DNA of 64,000 nucleotides from the NCBI GenBank assembly GCA_964410105.1, contig CAYPFY010000013.1, positions 1 through 64,000 of the forward strand, given 5' to 3'. A program made the position numbers and the translations under genes. The stretch is from CAYPFY01 sp964410105 (lineage in GTDB: Bacteria > Bacteroidota > Ignavibacteria > UBA10030 > SZUA-254). The notes beneath the pieces are model-generated. The model was not told the DNA's origin, did no database searches, and was given only the letters and a program-made list of their open reading frames with translations. The first letter of the stretch is position 1. Each line of letters opens with the position of its first letter. This document shows positions 41,493-50,985 of the stretch, one piece after another.

Positions 41493-44400
41493 TTATTCCG
41501 TTTTCTTGACGACAAGGAGCGTGATGTCATCGTCCTGGACCGCTCCGTTTAGCCATGTGTCTGCTTCCTGGATGAGGCGCGAGACGATATCGGCCGGCGT
41601 CCCGGCAGCCGTATTCTTGAATTTTTCAACGACTCTCGCATAGTCAAACATGTCTTCCGAAGAGTTCTTTTGCTCGGGCAGCCCGTCTGTCAGGAAGAGC
41701 ATGACATCCCCCCTGTGCATGGCCGTTTCATAAAGGCCGTAGGGAAAGTTCTTCATCGAGCCGAGCGGAACCGCTTTCAGCAGGATTTCGTCGATAGCTC
41801 CGGTCTCGCTCCTGTACACGTAGACCGGGGGCATGCCCGCGCTGGATAAAGATACGTTTATTCCATTGAATCTTGCAAGCGTCATCGCCATGTAGAGCCG
41901 GCCGAGTTTGATGTCCTTGATGGCCCGGCTGCAATGGTTGAAAAAACTCTGTATGTCGAATTTTGCCGCGTCCGATATGAAGAGTCCTTTCATCAGTGTG
42001 ACGATTGTGCCTGCCTGCATGCCGTGACCCGTGGCATCCCCAAAGGCAACGTTGAGCACCCCGTCCTTGCTTACCGCGAAGTCATAATAGTCGCCCCCCA
42101 CCTCGGTCGCGGTTTTCATGACGACCGCGATGTCGTAACCCGGGATTTTTGGGATTTCCCGCGGAAGCATCGAGAGCTGCAGCAGCCTGGCGTCTTCGAG
42201 TTCTTTTGTCTTGCGGTCGTTTTCAGCCTGCAAGGCTCTCTTTTCGGCTTCAACGGCCTTGGCCCGGAGTTCCGATTCTCTGACCCTCGCTTTCTGCTCG
42301 CGCCGGTTGATCTCCGCCCGCCTGGCGGTATAGAGGAATCCGACGAAGAGGAATACGTATCCCGAGTACGCCCATGTTGTCTTCCACCACGGGGGTGTGA
42401 CGGTGAAGTTCAGGGATGTTCCTTCATCGTTCCAGATGCCGTCGTTGTTGGAGCCTCTGACTCTGAGGATGTAGTCGCCCCCGTTGAGATTCGTGAATGT
42501 GGCCCGCCGGTCTGTGCCAAGATGGATCCAGTTGTCATTGAAGCCTTCGAGCCTGTAAGCATACTGATTCTTGAAATTGTTATAGTAGCTGAGCGCCGCA
42601 AATTCGAAGGAGGTGATGTTGTCTTTATACGAGACCGTAATGCCGGGCCGTACGCTTATTCCCTTTTCAGGGATCGGGCGACCTTCACGATCGTCGGTGT
42701 TGTATCTCAGGAATGAGCTTACCACGATTTGCGGGACATAAGCATTGGTCGTGACATGTTCGGGGTTAAAAAGTGTAAAACCGTTTCCGCCGCCAAAGTA
42801 CATTTCCCCTGTCCGCGGATCCTGGCCGTATGCTCCCTGGTTGTATTCGTTTCCCTGCAGTCCGTCGGTGTAATCGTAGGTGTGGAATTTTCTTGTCTGC
42901 GAATCGAATCTGGAAATTCCCTTGACGGTGCTCATCCAGAGGTTTCCCTGCCGGTCCTCCAGTATGCCGAAGACGTTGTCGTTCGCAAGTCCGTCTTTTT
43001 CCCGGAAGCGCGTGAATTTTCCGGACTGCCGGTCCAGGAGGTTCAATCCTCCCATGGTTCCGACCCACAATCTTCCGGCCCGGTCTTCATAAAGTGAAAG
43101 GATGTAGTCGTCGCTGATTGTGGTCGAATCGGCATCGCTGTTAATATAGTGGTCAAAATTTTCCATATCGCGGTGAAAGCGGTCAAGACCGCTGCCATTC
43201 GTCCCTACCCAGAGGACCCCGTCACGGTCCTGAAGGAGCGACCAGATGCTCTCCGATGCGAGGGATGCGGGATTTCCCGGGTTGTGCCTGTATGCCTTGA
43301 ATCCTTTCCTTCCCGGCGTTAAACGATCGAGCCCCCCCGCATAGGTGCCGATCCATATGTCTCCCTGCCGGTCTTCCAGGAGGGCGTAGATTTCGTCTTC
43401 GCTGAGGCTCGTAGAGTCTCCCGCGTTGTGTTTGTAATGGATAAAGGTGCTTCCGTCCATCCTGTCCAGGCCGTTGTTTGTGGTCCCAACCCAGAGCGCG
43501 CCGTTCCGATCGACGAGCAGGGCAGGGGCCACATCGTCGGCGATGCTTTTGGGGTCTTTCGGGTTGTGAAGGTATTGTGATATCCTGCCGGTGCCCCTGT
43601 CGAGCCTGTTCAGCCCCCGGGTTGTTCCGATCCAGGCAATGCCCGCTTTGTCTATGTCTATCGACTGGATGTTGTTGTCGCTGAGGGAAGATTCTCCCGG
43701 CTGGTGCGTGTAGTTGTGAAAAGGGGACATGTCAGGGTGGAATTTCTCGACTCCATGGTCCCCGGTGCCGACCCAGATGAGTCCCGAGCGGTCCTGGTAA
43801 AGGGAATAGAGCCTGTTGCCCGCAAGGCTTCCCGGGTTCGATTCGTCATGGGTGAAATGCTCAAAACTCTCTGTCGTAGGATCGAATCTTTCGAGACCTC
43901 CCTGAAATGTTCCGACCCAGATTCTTCCCCCGCGATCAACGAGCAACGGCCAGGTCTCATTGTCGCTGAGGCTGTTCGGGTTTTTCGGATCATGTGTGTA
44001 ATGGGTGAATTTCTCTGTCCTGGGGTTGAATTTTTCAATCCCGCCCGATGTGGTGATCCAGAGGTTGCCCGTTAAATCTTCGGCGATCTGATAGACGTTG
44101 TCGTCGATGAGGCTGCCCGGGTCAGATTGCGAATGCCGGTAAGTTTTTGTCTCTCCCCCGAGTTTGTTTGCCCGGCGAAGGCCCCCGTTTTTGATTGCTT
44201 CCCAGAGTGTCCCGGACCGGTCTTCATAGCGCGACCGGGCGGCACTGATGGCGGCCCCGTGGATTTTCAGTGCGGCCGCCGGGAATTGGCTGAAAGTCTC
44301 GGTGCGGGGATCGAATCGGTTCAAAGTGTCAGGGTGGTCGTTGGTCCCTGCCCAGATGTCTCCCGCGCTGTCCTCGGCAATCATGACGATGAAATTGCCG

Positions 44401-44666
44401 TTGATGCTGCCGGGCTCAGCTGCCGCATGACGGTAGATGGTGAATTTGTACCCATCATACCGGTTCAGCCCGTCGAATGTTCCGAACCAGATGAATCCCT
44501 TCCTGTCCTGAAGTATGCAGCTGACCGAACCCTGTGAAAGCCCTTCCTTGACGGTGAGGTGTGAGAACCGGACGGTTTGCTGGGCGTGGACCGGGAACCC
44601 GGTAGCGAAGAAAAGGATAATGCCCGAATAGAGTAGCCTGCGTTTTAGAGGAAATTCACCGGTCAT
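41493..44666 (-). CDS. Two-component-type propeller fused to SpoIIE phosphatase
   Basis: About 1057 residues from the ATG at 44666, which opens a signal/anchor (LKRRLLYSGIILFFATGFPVHAQ). Thirteen or so repeats of the form [IL]W[VI]GTxxGGLxRFD fill residues about 25-700 (double seven-blade Reg_prop propeller), followed by a Y_Y_Y domain (about 720-770), one membrane helix (YSGYVFLFVGFLYTARR), a coiled coil rich in Arg/Glu/Lys, and a C-terminal SpoIIE PP2C domain (VGGDYYDFAVSKDGVLNVAFGDATGHGMQAGTIVTLMKGLF, QDDDITLLVVKK). The propeller faces the periplasm and the phosphatase the cytoplasm, so it can carry an external signal to the STAS/HATPase pair. The frame's first 23 codons overlap the promoter/terminator region and are unlikely to be translated. 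Confidence 0.9.
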   Translation of the reverse strand: MTGEFPLKRRLLYSGIILFFATGFPVHAQQTVRFSHLTVKEGLSQGSVSCILQDRKGFIWFGTFDGLNRYDGYKFTIYRHAAAEPGSINGNFIVMIAEDSAGDIWAGTNDHPDTLNRFDPRTETFSQFPAAALKIHGAAISAARSRYEDRSGTLWEAIKNGGLRRANKLGGETKTYRHSQSDPGSLIDDNVYQIAEDLTGNLWITTSGGIEKFNPRTEKFTHYTHDPKNPNSLSDNETWPLLVDRGGRIWVGTFQGGLERFDPTTESFEHFTHDESNPGSLAGNRLYSLYQDRSGLIWVGTGDHGVEKFHPDMSPFHNYTHQPGESSLSDNNIQSIDIDKAGIAWIGTTRGLNRLDRGTGRISQYLHNPKDPKSIADDVAPALLVDRNGALWVGTTNNGLDRMDGSTFIHYKHNAGDSTSLSEDEIYALLEDRQGDIWIGTYAGGLDRLTPGRKGFKAYRHNPGNPASLASESIWSLLQDRDGVLWVGTNGSGLDRFHRDMENFDHYINSDADSTTISDDYILSLYEDRAGRLWVGTMGGLNLLDRQSGKFTRFREKDGLANDNVFGILEDRQGNLWMSTVKGISRFDSQTRKFHTYDYTDGLQGNEYNQGAYGQDPRTGEMYFGGGNGFTLFNPEHVTTNAYVPQIVVSSFLRYNTDDREGRPIPEKGISVRPGITVSYKDNITSFEFAALSYYNNFKNQYAYRLEGFNDNWIHLGTDRRATFTNLNGGDYILRVRGSNNDGIWNDEGTSLNFTVTPPWWKTTWAYSGYVFLFVGFLYTARRAEINRREQKARVRESELRAKAVEAEKRALQAENDRKTKELEDARLLQLSMLPREIPKIPGYDIAVVMKTATEVGGDYYDFAVSKDGVLNVAFGDATGHGMQAGTIVTLMKGLFISDAAKFDIQSFFNHCSRAIKDIKLGRLYMAMTLARFNGINVSLSSAGMPPVYVYRSETGAIDEILLKAVPLGSMKNFPYGLYETAMHRGDVMLFLTDGLPEQKNSSEDMFDYARVVEKFKNTAAGTPADIVSRLIQEADTWLNGAVQDDDITLLVVKKTE

Positions 44667-44691
44667 CGACAGGTCGCAAATCAATTGGTCG

Positions 44692-44721
44692 ATAATAGCA
44701 AAAAAACTCGTGAGACGCCAA
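44692..44721 (-). promoter_or_regulatory. Promoter TTGGCG-N18-TATTAT (partner-switch operon)
   Basis: Minus strand: TTGGCG 44721-44716, 18 bases, TATTAT 44697-44692. Its first bases overlap the T-run of the terminator of the upstream giant gene. Transcription would start near 44685, 19 bases before the ATG at 44666, which supports that start. Confidence 0.45.
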
Positions 44722-44755
44722 AAAAAAACTATCACGGGCGTCGACCCGTGATAGT
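44720..44755 (-). terminator. Rho-independent terminator of the giant T9SS gene
   Basis: ACTATCACGGG (44755-44745 read on the minus strand) pairs perfectly with CCCGTGATAGT (44738-44728), loop of six bases, followed on the minus strand by nine T. A textbook terminator 22 bases past the stop at 44778. Confidence 0.92.
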
Positions 44756-44777
44756 CTTTCTGTATTGCAGAGAGAAT

Positions 44778-47700
44778 CTACTTGATGATCATCATCCGCT
44801 TGACATCGACGAAGGTGCCGGCGTTGATCCGAAGGAGATAGATTCCCGAACTAACCGCTTCGCCTTTAGAATTTCGCCCGTCCCAGACGACCTGGTATGT
44901 TCCCTCGCTCTGAGTGGCGTCGACCAGTCTTTCAATCTGCTGACCGAGCATGTTGTAGATTGTCAGGGTCACGCGGCTCTCCTGAGGCAGCGTGTACCTG
45001 ATCTGCGTCGAGGGGTTGAAGGGATTCGGATAGTTCTGGCTGAGGGAATATGTTGCCGGACGCAGCTTTGAATCCGGATCCTGTTTCTGCGTTGTAGGTG
45101 GCACGCCCGAGGTACCACCGCTGAATCCGCTCGCCAGTGTTACGGTCGCGCCGTTGCCGACGATGACGGCCTGACCGATCGCCGAGCCCGTGAGGACCAC
45201 TGATTTATTGATGAATACTGTGCCGTTCGGGGCATAGATGTTTCCGGCAATCACGCATTTTGGATTGACGTTGACGGAGTAGCCGAAGGAGCTTTGGGTG
45301 TTTGTCCCGGCGACATAATAGACGATGTTGGAGGCCGTCGCAGATGTTCCCGCCTGGGCCCCGAAGGAGCTCGAGTTGTCTCCGCTCATTCCGTTCAATA
45401 CATGTAGCTGTGCAGCTCCCTGGATCAAAACCACCCCTCCCGATTTCGCATAAAAGCTCCGGAAATGGTACGATCCGCCCGCAAGTCTGAGTGTGCCGTG
45501 GGGCTGGACTGTGACATCACGGTATGTTCCCGGTTGGTACGTGACGTCCGAGCCAGTGCCGACGTTGATGTCCTGGGCGGTTGCGACGCCCGCGTTGGTG
45601 GGCTGGAAGGGCGGAAAAACTGCAACAGGAAGTGTGATTGAGCTGTTGATTGTTCCTGTGATCGTCCCGGAATTTGTGAGTTGATTGGCAAAAACGTTTC
45701 CGCCAATCACGGCCCCCGAGAGTATCCTTATTCTCCCTGCTTTAAGATCATAGCCGGCCGGGGTTTTAGAAAAACTTCCAACCCGAAGCTCTACGCCGGG
45801 GGATCCGGAGGGGGCAGATCTATTGACGAATATGCTCCCTGATTTGACGCCGACACTGTCGTTGATAATGACGCTGTCCCTTGCAAATAGGACGGCCCGT
45901 ATGTACGGGGGCGCCACGTACGCAGATTGCTCGACGATGCGGATGAACGGTTTTTGCGAAGCGCTTATCGTCCCGAGGGCCGTTGCGCGGAATGCATAGG
46001 TCCCTGTTGCAGATGTCCCTGTGAAGGCCCCCGTGTATATCCCGTTTCCGATGTGGAGGAGCTGGACTGTCGATGTCGAGGTCGACCCCGGCACGGTAAC
46101 TGTCACGGATATGCTTGCATCTGTGATGGGTCTCCCGCCCGAGAGGTGCTCGCTCCCTGCGACCGATCCTCCCTCGGAGAGGGCAGCGCGGATGTTGACG
46201 GTTTCTCCCGGCGCATAGGTGGACTTTTCAAGCGAAAAATCAAAAGTGACGTCGTTGACTGCAACGACGTGCATGCGAACGGTTTCATCCAGGGAGGCTG
46301 AATCCGCTCCCTCAACGAAGAATCCGTACTGCCCCGGAAGCGGGTTGGCTATGGTGTAAAATGCATACGTCGGGCCCTGGACGTAAGGGTATCCGGGTTT
46401 GCCGGGGTAGATGATATAATCATAGGGCCCACCCGCTTCCATGGACGATTTTGGTATGAATCCAGGAGGGGGTAACGGGTATCCGGGTGGGATGAGGAAG
46501 AGCAAGTAGTTGCTTCCCTTCCAGGCTACTCCGGGAAGCCCGCTCGTGGTTCCCGGGTCTATCGCTCCCTTCCATGCAACGCCGCCGTTCCAGTCGATCC
46601 CGCCTTTCCAGGCTACTCCGCCTTTCCACGCTACGCCGCCCTTCCAGGCAACTCCTCCCGAAACGCTTGTGTCCCCGCTGATCTGCCAGCCTGTGATGTC
46701 GTCCCACATCTGCCTCACAGCGACGTTGATGGTGGTGTCGGCAACGAGGTAATATGCCCCATTGGTGGCCTGGGCGAGCGAACTGCCGATGTCCTGCCCG
46801 GGACTCCCGCTGAATCCCATTGTGTAGAGCTTGATGCTGTCCGAATTAATAGAAGGAGCGACGCTTAAGGGGTTGCCCGTTCCTTCACACGAGCTGAAGA
46901 GTATCATTATTTTCCTGCGGACCGAGGCGCTCAACAGTGTCTGCCCCGTTTGAAGGCCAAGCCCGATGTCGGGGGTGATGCCCGTTGTAATGCCGTTTAT
47001 TGCATTGACGACGAGGGCGCTATCGGCGCTGTTTGTGACTGTCACCGGCCCCGCCAGGACTGTGTTGGGTAACTGGATGACTGTGACGCGGTCGCTCGGT
47101 CTCAGTTTCTGAACAAGTTCTTCCGCGCTGTTTTTCGACGGGACTACCCCGTCGTATGTCGAGGCGAACGTGGACGATGCGTCGATGAGTAGCACGAGAT
47201 CGACGGCGCTTTTGGGCGAGTGGGTGTAGATATACCGGATGCCGGCGATGTCCCCTGCCTCGAGGCTCCGCTTCTTGGTCTCACCTTTACGGATGATGCC
47301 GTACATGGTGAGGTCTTCGTTGTGGGTCCCCATCCGGATGTCCCAACCGGGATAGCCCGGGAGGTAGATGTCCGACGCGCCCAGCAGGTGTCCGATCTCG
47401 TGCGTGGCGACGTCAGAAACGTCCATCTTTGTTGTGTCCGGAGCAAGGGGGTCAAGATTGCCGAATGTGAATTTTTGTGCGTTGAATGCCATGTCGACGT
47501 CCGTAATTTCCCCGTTCATGGCATTGTACCGGACTCTGGTGACGGCGATGGTGTTGTCTGAAATCCCGGAACCGGGGACCGTAGCCCAGTCACTCGACAG
47601 GAAGATGTTGTTGACGCCGTCCGGAGTTCCTCCCCACTGCGCGGAGGACGTGTTGGCGCCGCGCGTGATGTTCAGATAGGGGTTCAACGCAGGGTTGTTC

Positions 47701-50177
47701 TGCCAGGTGCTGAATGACGAGTCGAAGGTGGCGTCCATCCCCGCTCCGACAAGGTTCGTGTTGACGTTGTAACTCCCCTTTCCGTCCGGCCAGTGGAGCG
47801 GAATTCCCGCAAATGTGGTGGTGACGACGAAGCTGTCGGGGTTGAAGTAGAGGACGTTCAGTCCGGCCGGAAGGTTCGTGGAAAACTCTGATGAATTTCC
47901 GTACTGATCGGTCGCCGTGGCCGAGGCGTAATCGCCCCACTGCAGCGGGACCGTCGAACTGATGGTGTACCAGGCATACGCCGAGTCATTGTCGGTTGTG
48001 ACTGTCGTTCTCCCGATGAGCGTCCGCCCCTCGCCATGCCCCGATTGATCGACCGTGTCGTTTTTGAATACCTCTATCTCAAACTGTGTGCTGCGCCAGC
48101 TGAGGAGATATCCCTGAACGCTCGACCCCCCGCCCAGGGTTGCGATGTTAACGGAGGGGTAGTTGACACGGAAGTTGATCGCATCCGCGACGGGTGGACG
48201 GATGAGCGGCTTCGAGGGACCGTCCTGATACTTGTTCTGATTGACGAGGCCGTCCCCGCCAAGATCGATGCCGAGGGCTCCGTTTGAATAGATGGAGTTC
48301 CCGAGGAATGAATTGTTTGCCGGGGGAGGTATTCCGTCCGAAGGATTTAAGTCGATGACGGCGATGCCGTTCCGGCCGTTTCCGTAAATTTTGTTGCCGT
48401 CGGTTTCAGCCAGGTTCCCATAGCTATCGCCGATCTGATTTCCGTTTCCATCCTCGATACAGATTCCGTGGGCACCGTTTCCGGTGATGACGTTTTTCTG
48501 TACGACGTTGGCGTTGCTCATGATGCAGATTCCGGATCCGGGGAATCCCGCCACTCTGATTCCGCGGATGACGCTGCCCTGCGGTGTGTATCCCCATGAG
48601 AGGAATTGGCCGCCGAGGTCAAGCCCGTCGCTCCCCGGATAGCCTGCGTATCCGGGTTGCAATGAGACGAGGGGGTTGCCGTTCCCGTCGACTTTATCGC
48701 TGAAGTCAATAATGATCTGGTCGGTAATCTGGGGCAACGGTTTTGAGAGGAGGATGATCTGTGATCCCCCGGGCCCTCCGATGATGTTAAAGGCTACCGT
48801 GTCCTGGCCGGGATTGCCGTTGACGATGTTGAGAGCTTCGCGAAGGGATGTGACGCCGTCGCTCGGGTCGACGGTGTCGGCAATGGTGTTGACGACGATG
48901 CGCATCGGGGTGTTCGCCGCATATATCGCCTTAATCGCCTTGTTCTGGTCCATGACGATCGATATGGGGTTCGCCACGGGCCGCGAGTTGTCGGGAAATA
49001 TCCAGGACACGAAATGGAACCCGGCGTTTGCGAATGCGGTGAGTGTGACGTTGTCCAGCGGATCATACAGGGCTTTTCCCGGATTTGCATTTACGTAGCC
49101 GAGCCCGGGATTTCCCGTGGACGGGTCTGTGTCTGTCGAGAGGGTAAGCGAATACTTATTTCCGGAAAATGCCGCGCTGATGGTGTGATTCGCCGTGACG
49201 GTTGTGAATGTATAGCTCTGCTGCGCGGGGGTCGAAGGAGATGTTTCGACGTTCGTCGGGGTACCGCCGTCAATCTGAATTGAAATGACATGATAGTGTG
49301 TGTCGGCCTGCGCCGTGTATGTTATCGAACCTCCATAGGCGACTGTACTGGAACCAGCCGGGGTGATGCTCCCGTGTGAGCCGGCTGTGGCGGTGATGGT
49401 GTAGGTGTTGATGGCAAAGACCGCCCGGATGGTGTGGTTTGCATTGACGGGGGAAAATGTGTATGACGATATCGCCCCCTGGTTTACTCCGTCCACAAGG
49501 AGGCTGTCAATATGATAGCCGGTTGATGCCGACAAGGTGAATGTCGGCGTGGCTCCGGGAAATACTTTGATGGCCCCGCTTGGCGAAATGGATCCGTTCG
49601 GCCCCGCGCTCGCTGTTATGGTGTAGGGGAGATCTGCCGTCACCTGGACGTCGAAGTAGTTTTTCGAAGAATTCCAGATTCCGAGGAAGGCGAGCACGTT
49701 GTCGCCGGATTTGATGAGGCTGTCCGGAACGGTGAGGTTGATGTCCCCGGCCGCCGTGGCGCAACTGTTGTGCGACTGGATGCCGGATGTGACTTCTTTG
49801 CCGTTAAAAAATGCGCGGACGGAATTGTCAAGCGAGATGGCGATTTTTACATTGGCCGCACTCGCGATCGTCAGGTGCTTTCTGATGACGAGATCTTTTG
49901 ACGAGGGCCAGAAGGTTTTGACGTGCAATGTGTCGTTGAGCGGGCACGGGGGAGACGAGGTGTTGTTTATGGTGCCGAATGCCGCCGCCCCTGTTGTGTA
50001 CCCTACCTCGGACGCGCCCGGGTCTTTGAAGCTGAGCGTCTGCTCCAGCGTCGAGTTGGATTTGACGAACTGATAGAGGTATCCTCCCGATCGGTAAGGG
50101 ATCAGTGTCTGGTTGGCCTGCCCCAGTGCAATCAGGGGGAAGATTGTCAGGAGTACGAAAAGCTTTGGGAGTCTCAT
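44778..50177 (-). CDS. Giant T9SS surface protein: matrixin-like, vWA, VAWKGG repeats
   Basis: About 1799 residues from the ATG at 50177 (MRLPKLFVLLTIFPLIALGQ signal peptide). Domain order: N-terminal beta domain; three InlB/Big-type repeats (TITASAGPNGSISPSG, TITATAGSHGSITPAG, ...NANPGKALYDPLDNV, about 185-425); a right-handed beta helix (TSLREALNIVNGNPGQDTVAF onwards, about 430-650); a zinc-protease-like region with ATHEIGHLLGASD (about residue 922); a von Willebrand A domain (VDLVLLIDAS, about 994-1150); a tandem VAWKGG repeat (about 1172-1220); beta sandwiches; and a C-terminal T9SS sorting domain (NYPNPFNPST, SGIYLLRINAG, VKRMMIIK). Exported to the cell surface. It follows the 160-residue exported protein by 39 bases. 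Confidence 0.85.
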   Translation of the reverse strand: MRLPKLFVLLTIFPLIALGQANQTLIPYRSGGYLYQFVKSNSTLEQTLSFKDPGASEVGYTTGAAAFGTINNTSSPPCPLNDTLHVKTFWPSSKDLVIRKHLTIASAANVKIAISLDNSVRAFFNGKEVTSGIQSHNSCATAAGDINLTVPDSLIKSGDNVLAFLGIWNSSKNYFDVQVTADLPYTITASAGPNGSISPSGAIKVFPGATPTFTLSASTGYHIDSLLVDGVNQGAISSYTFSPVNANHTIRAVFAINTYTITATAGSHGSITPAGSSTVAYGGSITYTAQADTHYHVISIQIDGGTPTNVETSPSTPAQQSYTFTTVTANHTISAAFSGNKYSLTLSTDTDPSTGNPGLGYVNANPGKALYDPLDNVTLTAFANAGFHFVSWIFPDNSRPVANPISIVMDQNKAIKAIYAANTPMRIVVNTIADTVDPSDGVTSLREALNIVNGNPGQDTVAFNIIGGPGGSQIILLSKPLPQITDQIIIDFSDKVDGNGNPLVSLQPGYAGYPGSDGLDLGGQFLSWGYTPQGSVIRGIRVAGFPGSGICIMSNANVVQKNVITGNGAHGICIEDGNGNQIGDSYGNLAETDGNKIYGNGRNGIAVIDLNPSDGIPPPANNSFLGNSIYSNGALGIDLGGDGLVNQNKYQDGPSKPLIRPPVADAINFRVNYPSVNIATLGGGSSVQGYLLSWRSTQFEIEVFKNDTVDQSGHGEGRTLIGRTTVTTDNDSAYAWYTISSTVPLQWGDYASATATDQYGNSSEFSTNLPAGLNVLYFNPDSFVVTTTFAGIPLHWPDGKGSYNVNTNLVGAGMDATFDSSFSTWQNNPALNPYLNITRGANTSSAQWGGTPDGVNNIFLSSDWATVPGSGISDNTIAVTRVRYNAMNGEITDVDMAFNAQKFTFGNLDPLAPDTTKMDVSDVATHEIGHLLGASDIYLPGYPGWDIRMGTHNEDLTMYGIIRKGETKKRSLEAGDIAGIRYIYTHSPKSAVDLVLLIDASSTFASTYDGVVPSKNSAEELVQKLRPSDRVTVIQLPNTVLAGPVTVTNSADSALVVNAINGITTGITPDIGLGLQTGQTLLSASVRRKIMILFSSCEGTGNPLSVAPSINSDSIKLYTMGFSGSPGQDIGSSLAQATNGAYYLVADTTINVAVRQMWDDITGWQISGDTSVSGGVAWKGGVAWKGGVAWKGGIDWNGGVAWKGAIDPGTTSGLPGVAWKGSNYLLFLIPPGYPLPPPGFIPKSSMEAGGPYDYIIYPGKPGYPYVQGPTYAFYTIANPLPGQYGFFVEGADSASLDETVRMHVVAVNDVTFDFSLEKSTYAPGETVNIRAALSEGGSVAGSEHLSGGRPITDASISVTVTVPGSTSTSTVQLLHIGNGIYTGAFTGTSATGTYAFRATALGTISASQKPFIRIVEQSAYVAPPYIRAVLFARDSVIINDSVGVKSGSIFVNRSAPSGSPGVELRVGSFSKTPAGYDLKAGRIRILSGAVIGGNVFANQLTNSGTITGTINSSITLPVAVFPPFQPTNAGVATAQDINVGTGSDVTYQPGTYRDVTVQPHGTLRLAGGSYHFRSFYAKSGGVVLIQGAAQLHVLNGMSGDNSSSFGAQAGTSATASNIVYYVAGTNTQSSFGYSVNVNPKCVIAGNIYAPNGTVFINKSVVLTGSAIGQAVIVGNGATVTLASGFSGGTSGVPPTTQKQDPDSKLRPATYSLSQNYPNPFNPSTQIRYTLPQESRVTLTIYNMLGQQIERLVDATQSEGTYQVVWDGRNSKGEAVSSGIYLLRINAGTFVDVKRMMIIK
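46515..46660 (-). repeat. Tandem GGVAWK(G) hexamer repeat inside the giant protein
   Basis: Within the giant gene the codons for GGVAWK recur: the first three units are contiguous, the fourth is GGIDWN, then GGVAWK, a short linker with AIDPGTTSGLPG, and a last GVAWKG. The unit is 18 bases. Related DNA units differ at silent positions, so the repeat is old enough to have diverged or is maintained by selection on the protein. Confidence 0.85.
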
Positions 50178-50216
50178 ACGATTCGGAGTTTTGTGGACTG
50201 GCAGCAAAATTGCTCG

Positions 50217-50699
50217 TTATTGCTTGGCGCCGTTATCGGTTGCTTTCAAAGATTTTTTTATGGCTGTCGTGAATTCGTCGAGGGTGCCGAAGTTCGGGAT
50301 CATTTTCTGGCCCTTGCTGTCTTTCTTGACCAGGATTTTCCCGCGTTCCCCGCCCGCTACTATGTACTTCCCGGTATTGTCCCTCTTGGCGAAGAGGACG
50401 ACGTCTTCGTCAGGGTTAAAACGCGCCGTGTGGCTGTACCACTCGCCGACACCGTCACGCTCTCCACCCGGGACGACTACCACGATGGTCTTTTCTGAGA
50501 AATTGCCTTTGATGGTCTGGCCGACCGAGACGGATACCTGAGTCTCTATTTTGTCTTTGTTCCATTCCGATGAAAGTTTTCCGACTTTTCCGACGACGAT
50601 GACCTCCGCCTCTTTGGTAAGAGGGTCTACCTTCAATAGCTTTGGTTGGGCATGAAGGATTAATGGGATCAAAATTAAGAGACTCAAACGTTTGATCAT
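50217..50699 (-). CDS. Small exported protein of unknown function
   Basis: 160 residues; signal peptide MIKRLSLLILIPLILHAQ. The mature protein has a beta-rich N-terminal half (EAEVIVVGKVGKLSSEWNKDKIETQVSVSVGQTIKGNFSEKTIVVVVPGGE) and a basic tail. The opening EVIVVGKV...ETQVSVSV resembles short exported OB- or beta-sandwich proteins often found next to secreted matrixin-like proteins, but I cannot name a family. GGAG eight bases from the ATG. It is probably cotranscribed with the giant gene 39 bases downstream. Confidence 0.7.
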   Translation of the reverse strand: MIKRLSLLILIPLILHAQPKLLKVDPLTKEAEVIVVGKVGKLSSEWNKDKIETQVSVSVGQTIKGNFSEKTIVVVVPGGERDGVGEWYSHTARFNPDEDVVLFAKRDNTGKYIVAGGERGKILVKKDSKGQKMIPNFGTLDEFTTAIKKSLKATDNGAKQ

Positions 50700-50809
50700 A
50701 AAATTATCTCCAGCTGGGAAATGGTCGAAGAGCGGTACGCCCTGCGGGGAATTGAATGCCTCGGGGACACATCGGTGAGGACGGGGGTTCCTCCGCACAA
50801 GAGTAAATG

Positions 50810-50838
50810 CAATATACATTTCTCCCTGAAAGTGTCAA
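50810..50838 (-). promoter_or_regulatory. Promoter TTGACA-N17-TATATTG
   Basis: Minus strand: TTGACA 50838-50833, 17 bases, TATATT 50815-50810 then G. Drives the small exported protein and, through it, the giant T9SS gene. Confidence 0.6.
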
Positions 50839-50985
50839 GTAGTTGAGGCGGATAGTGGCTGTAAGTGGCTTTGCTGTAAAGTTTTAGGGAAGAAATTTTA
50901 AACGGTAATTTCGTTGTTTTTTGTCCCGGAAGGGTAGAAGTAACCCCCGAGGAACTCTTTCTGCCGTGCCGGATATGAAGGCTGA

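Noticed and set aside
46515..46660. Tandem repeat as a CRISPR or mobile element
   Set aside because: The units are in-frame codons of one protein with no spacers and no flanking inverted repeats.
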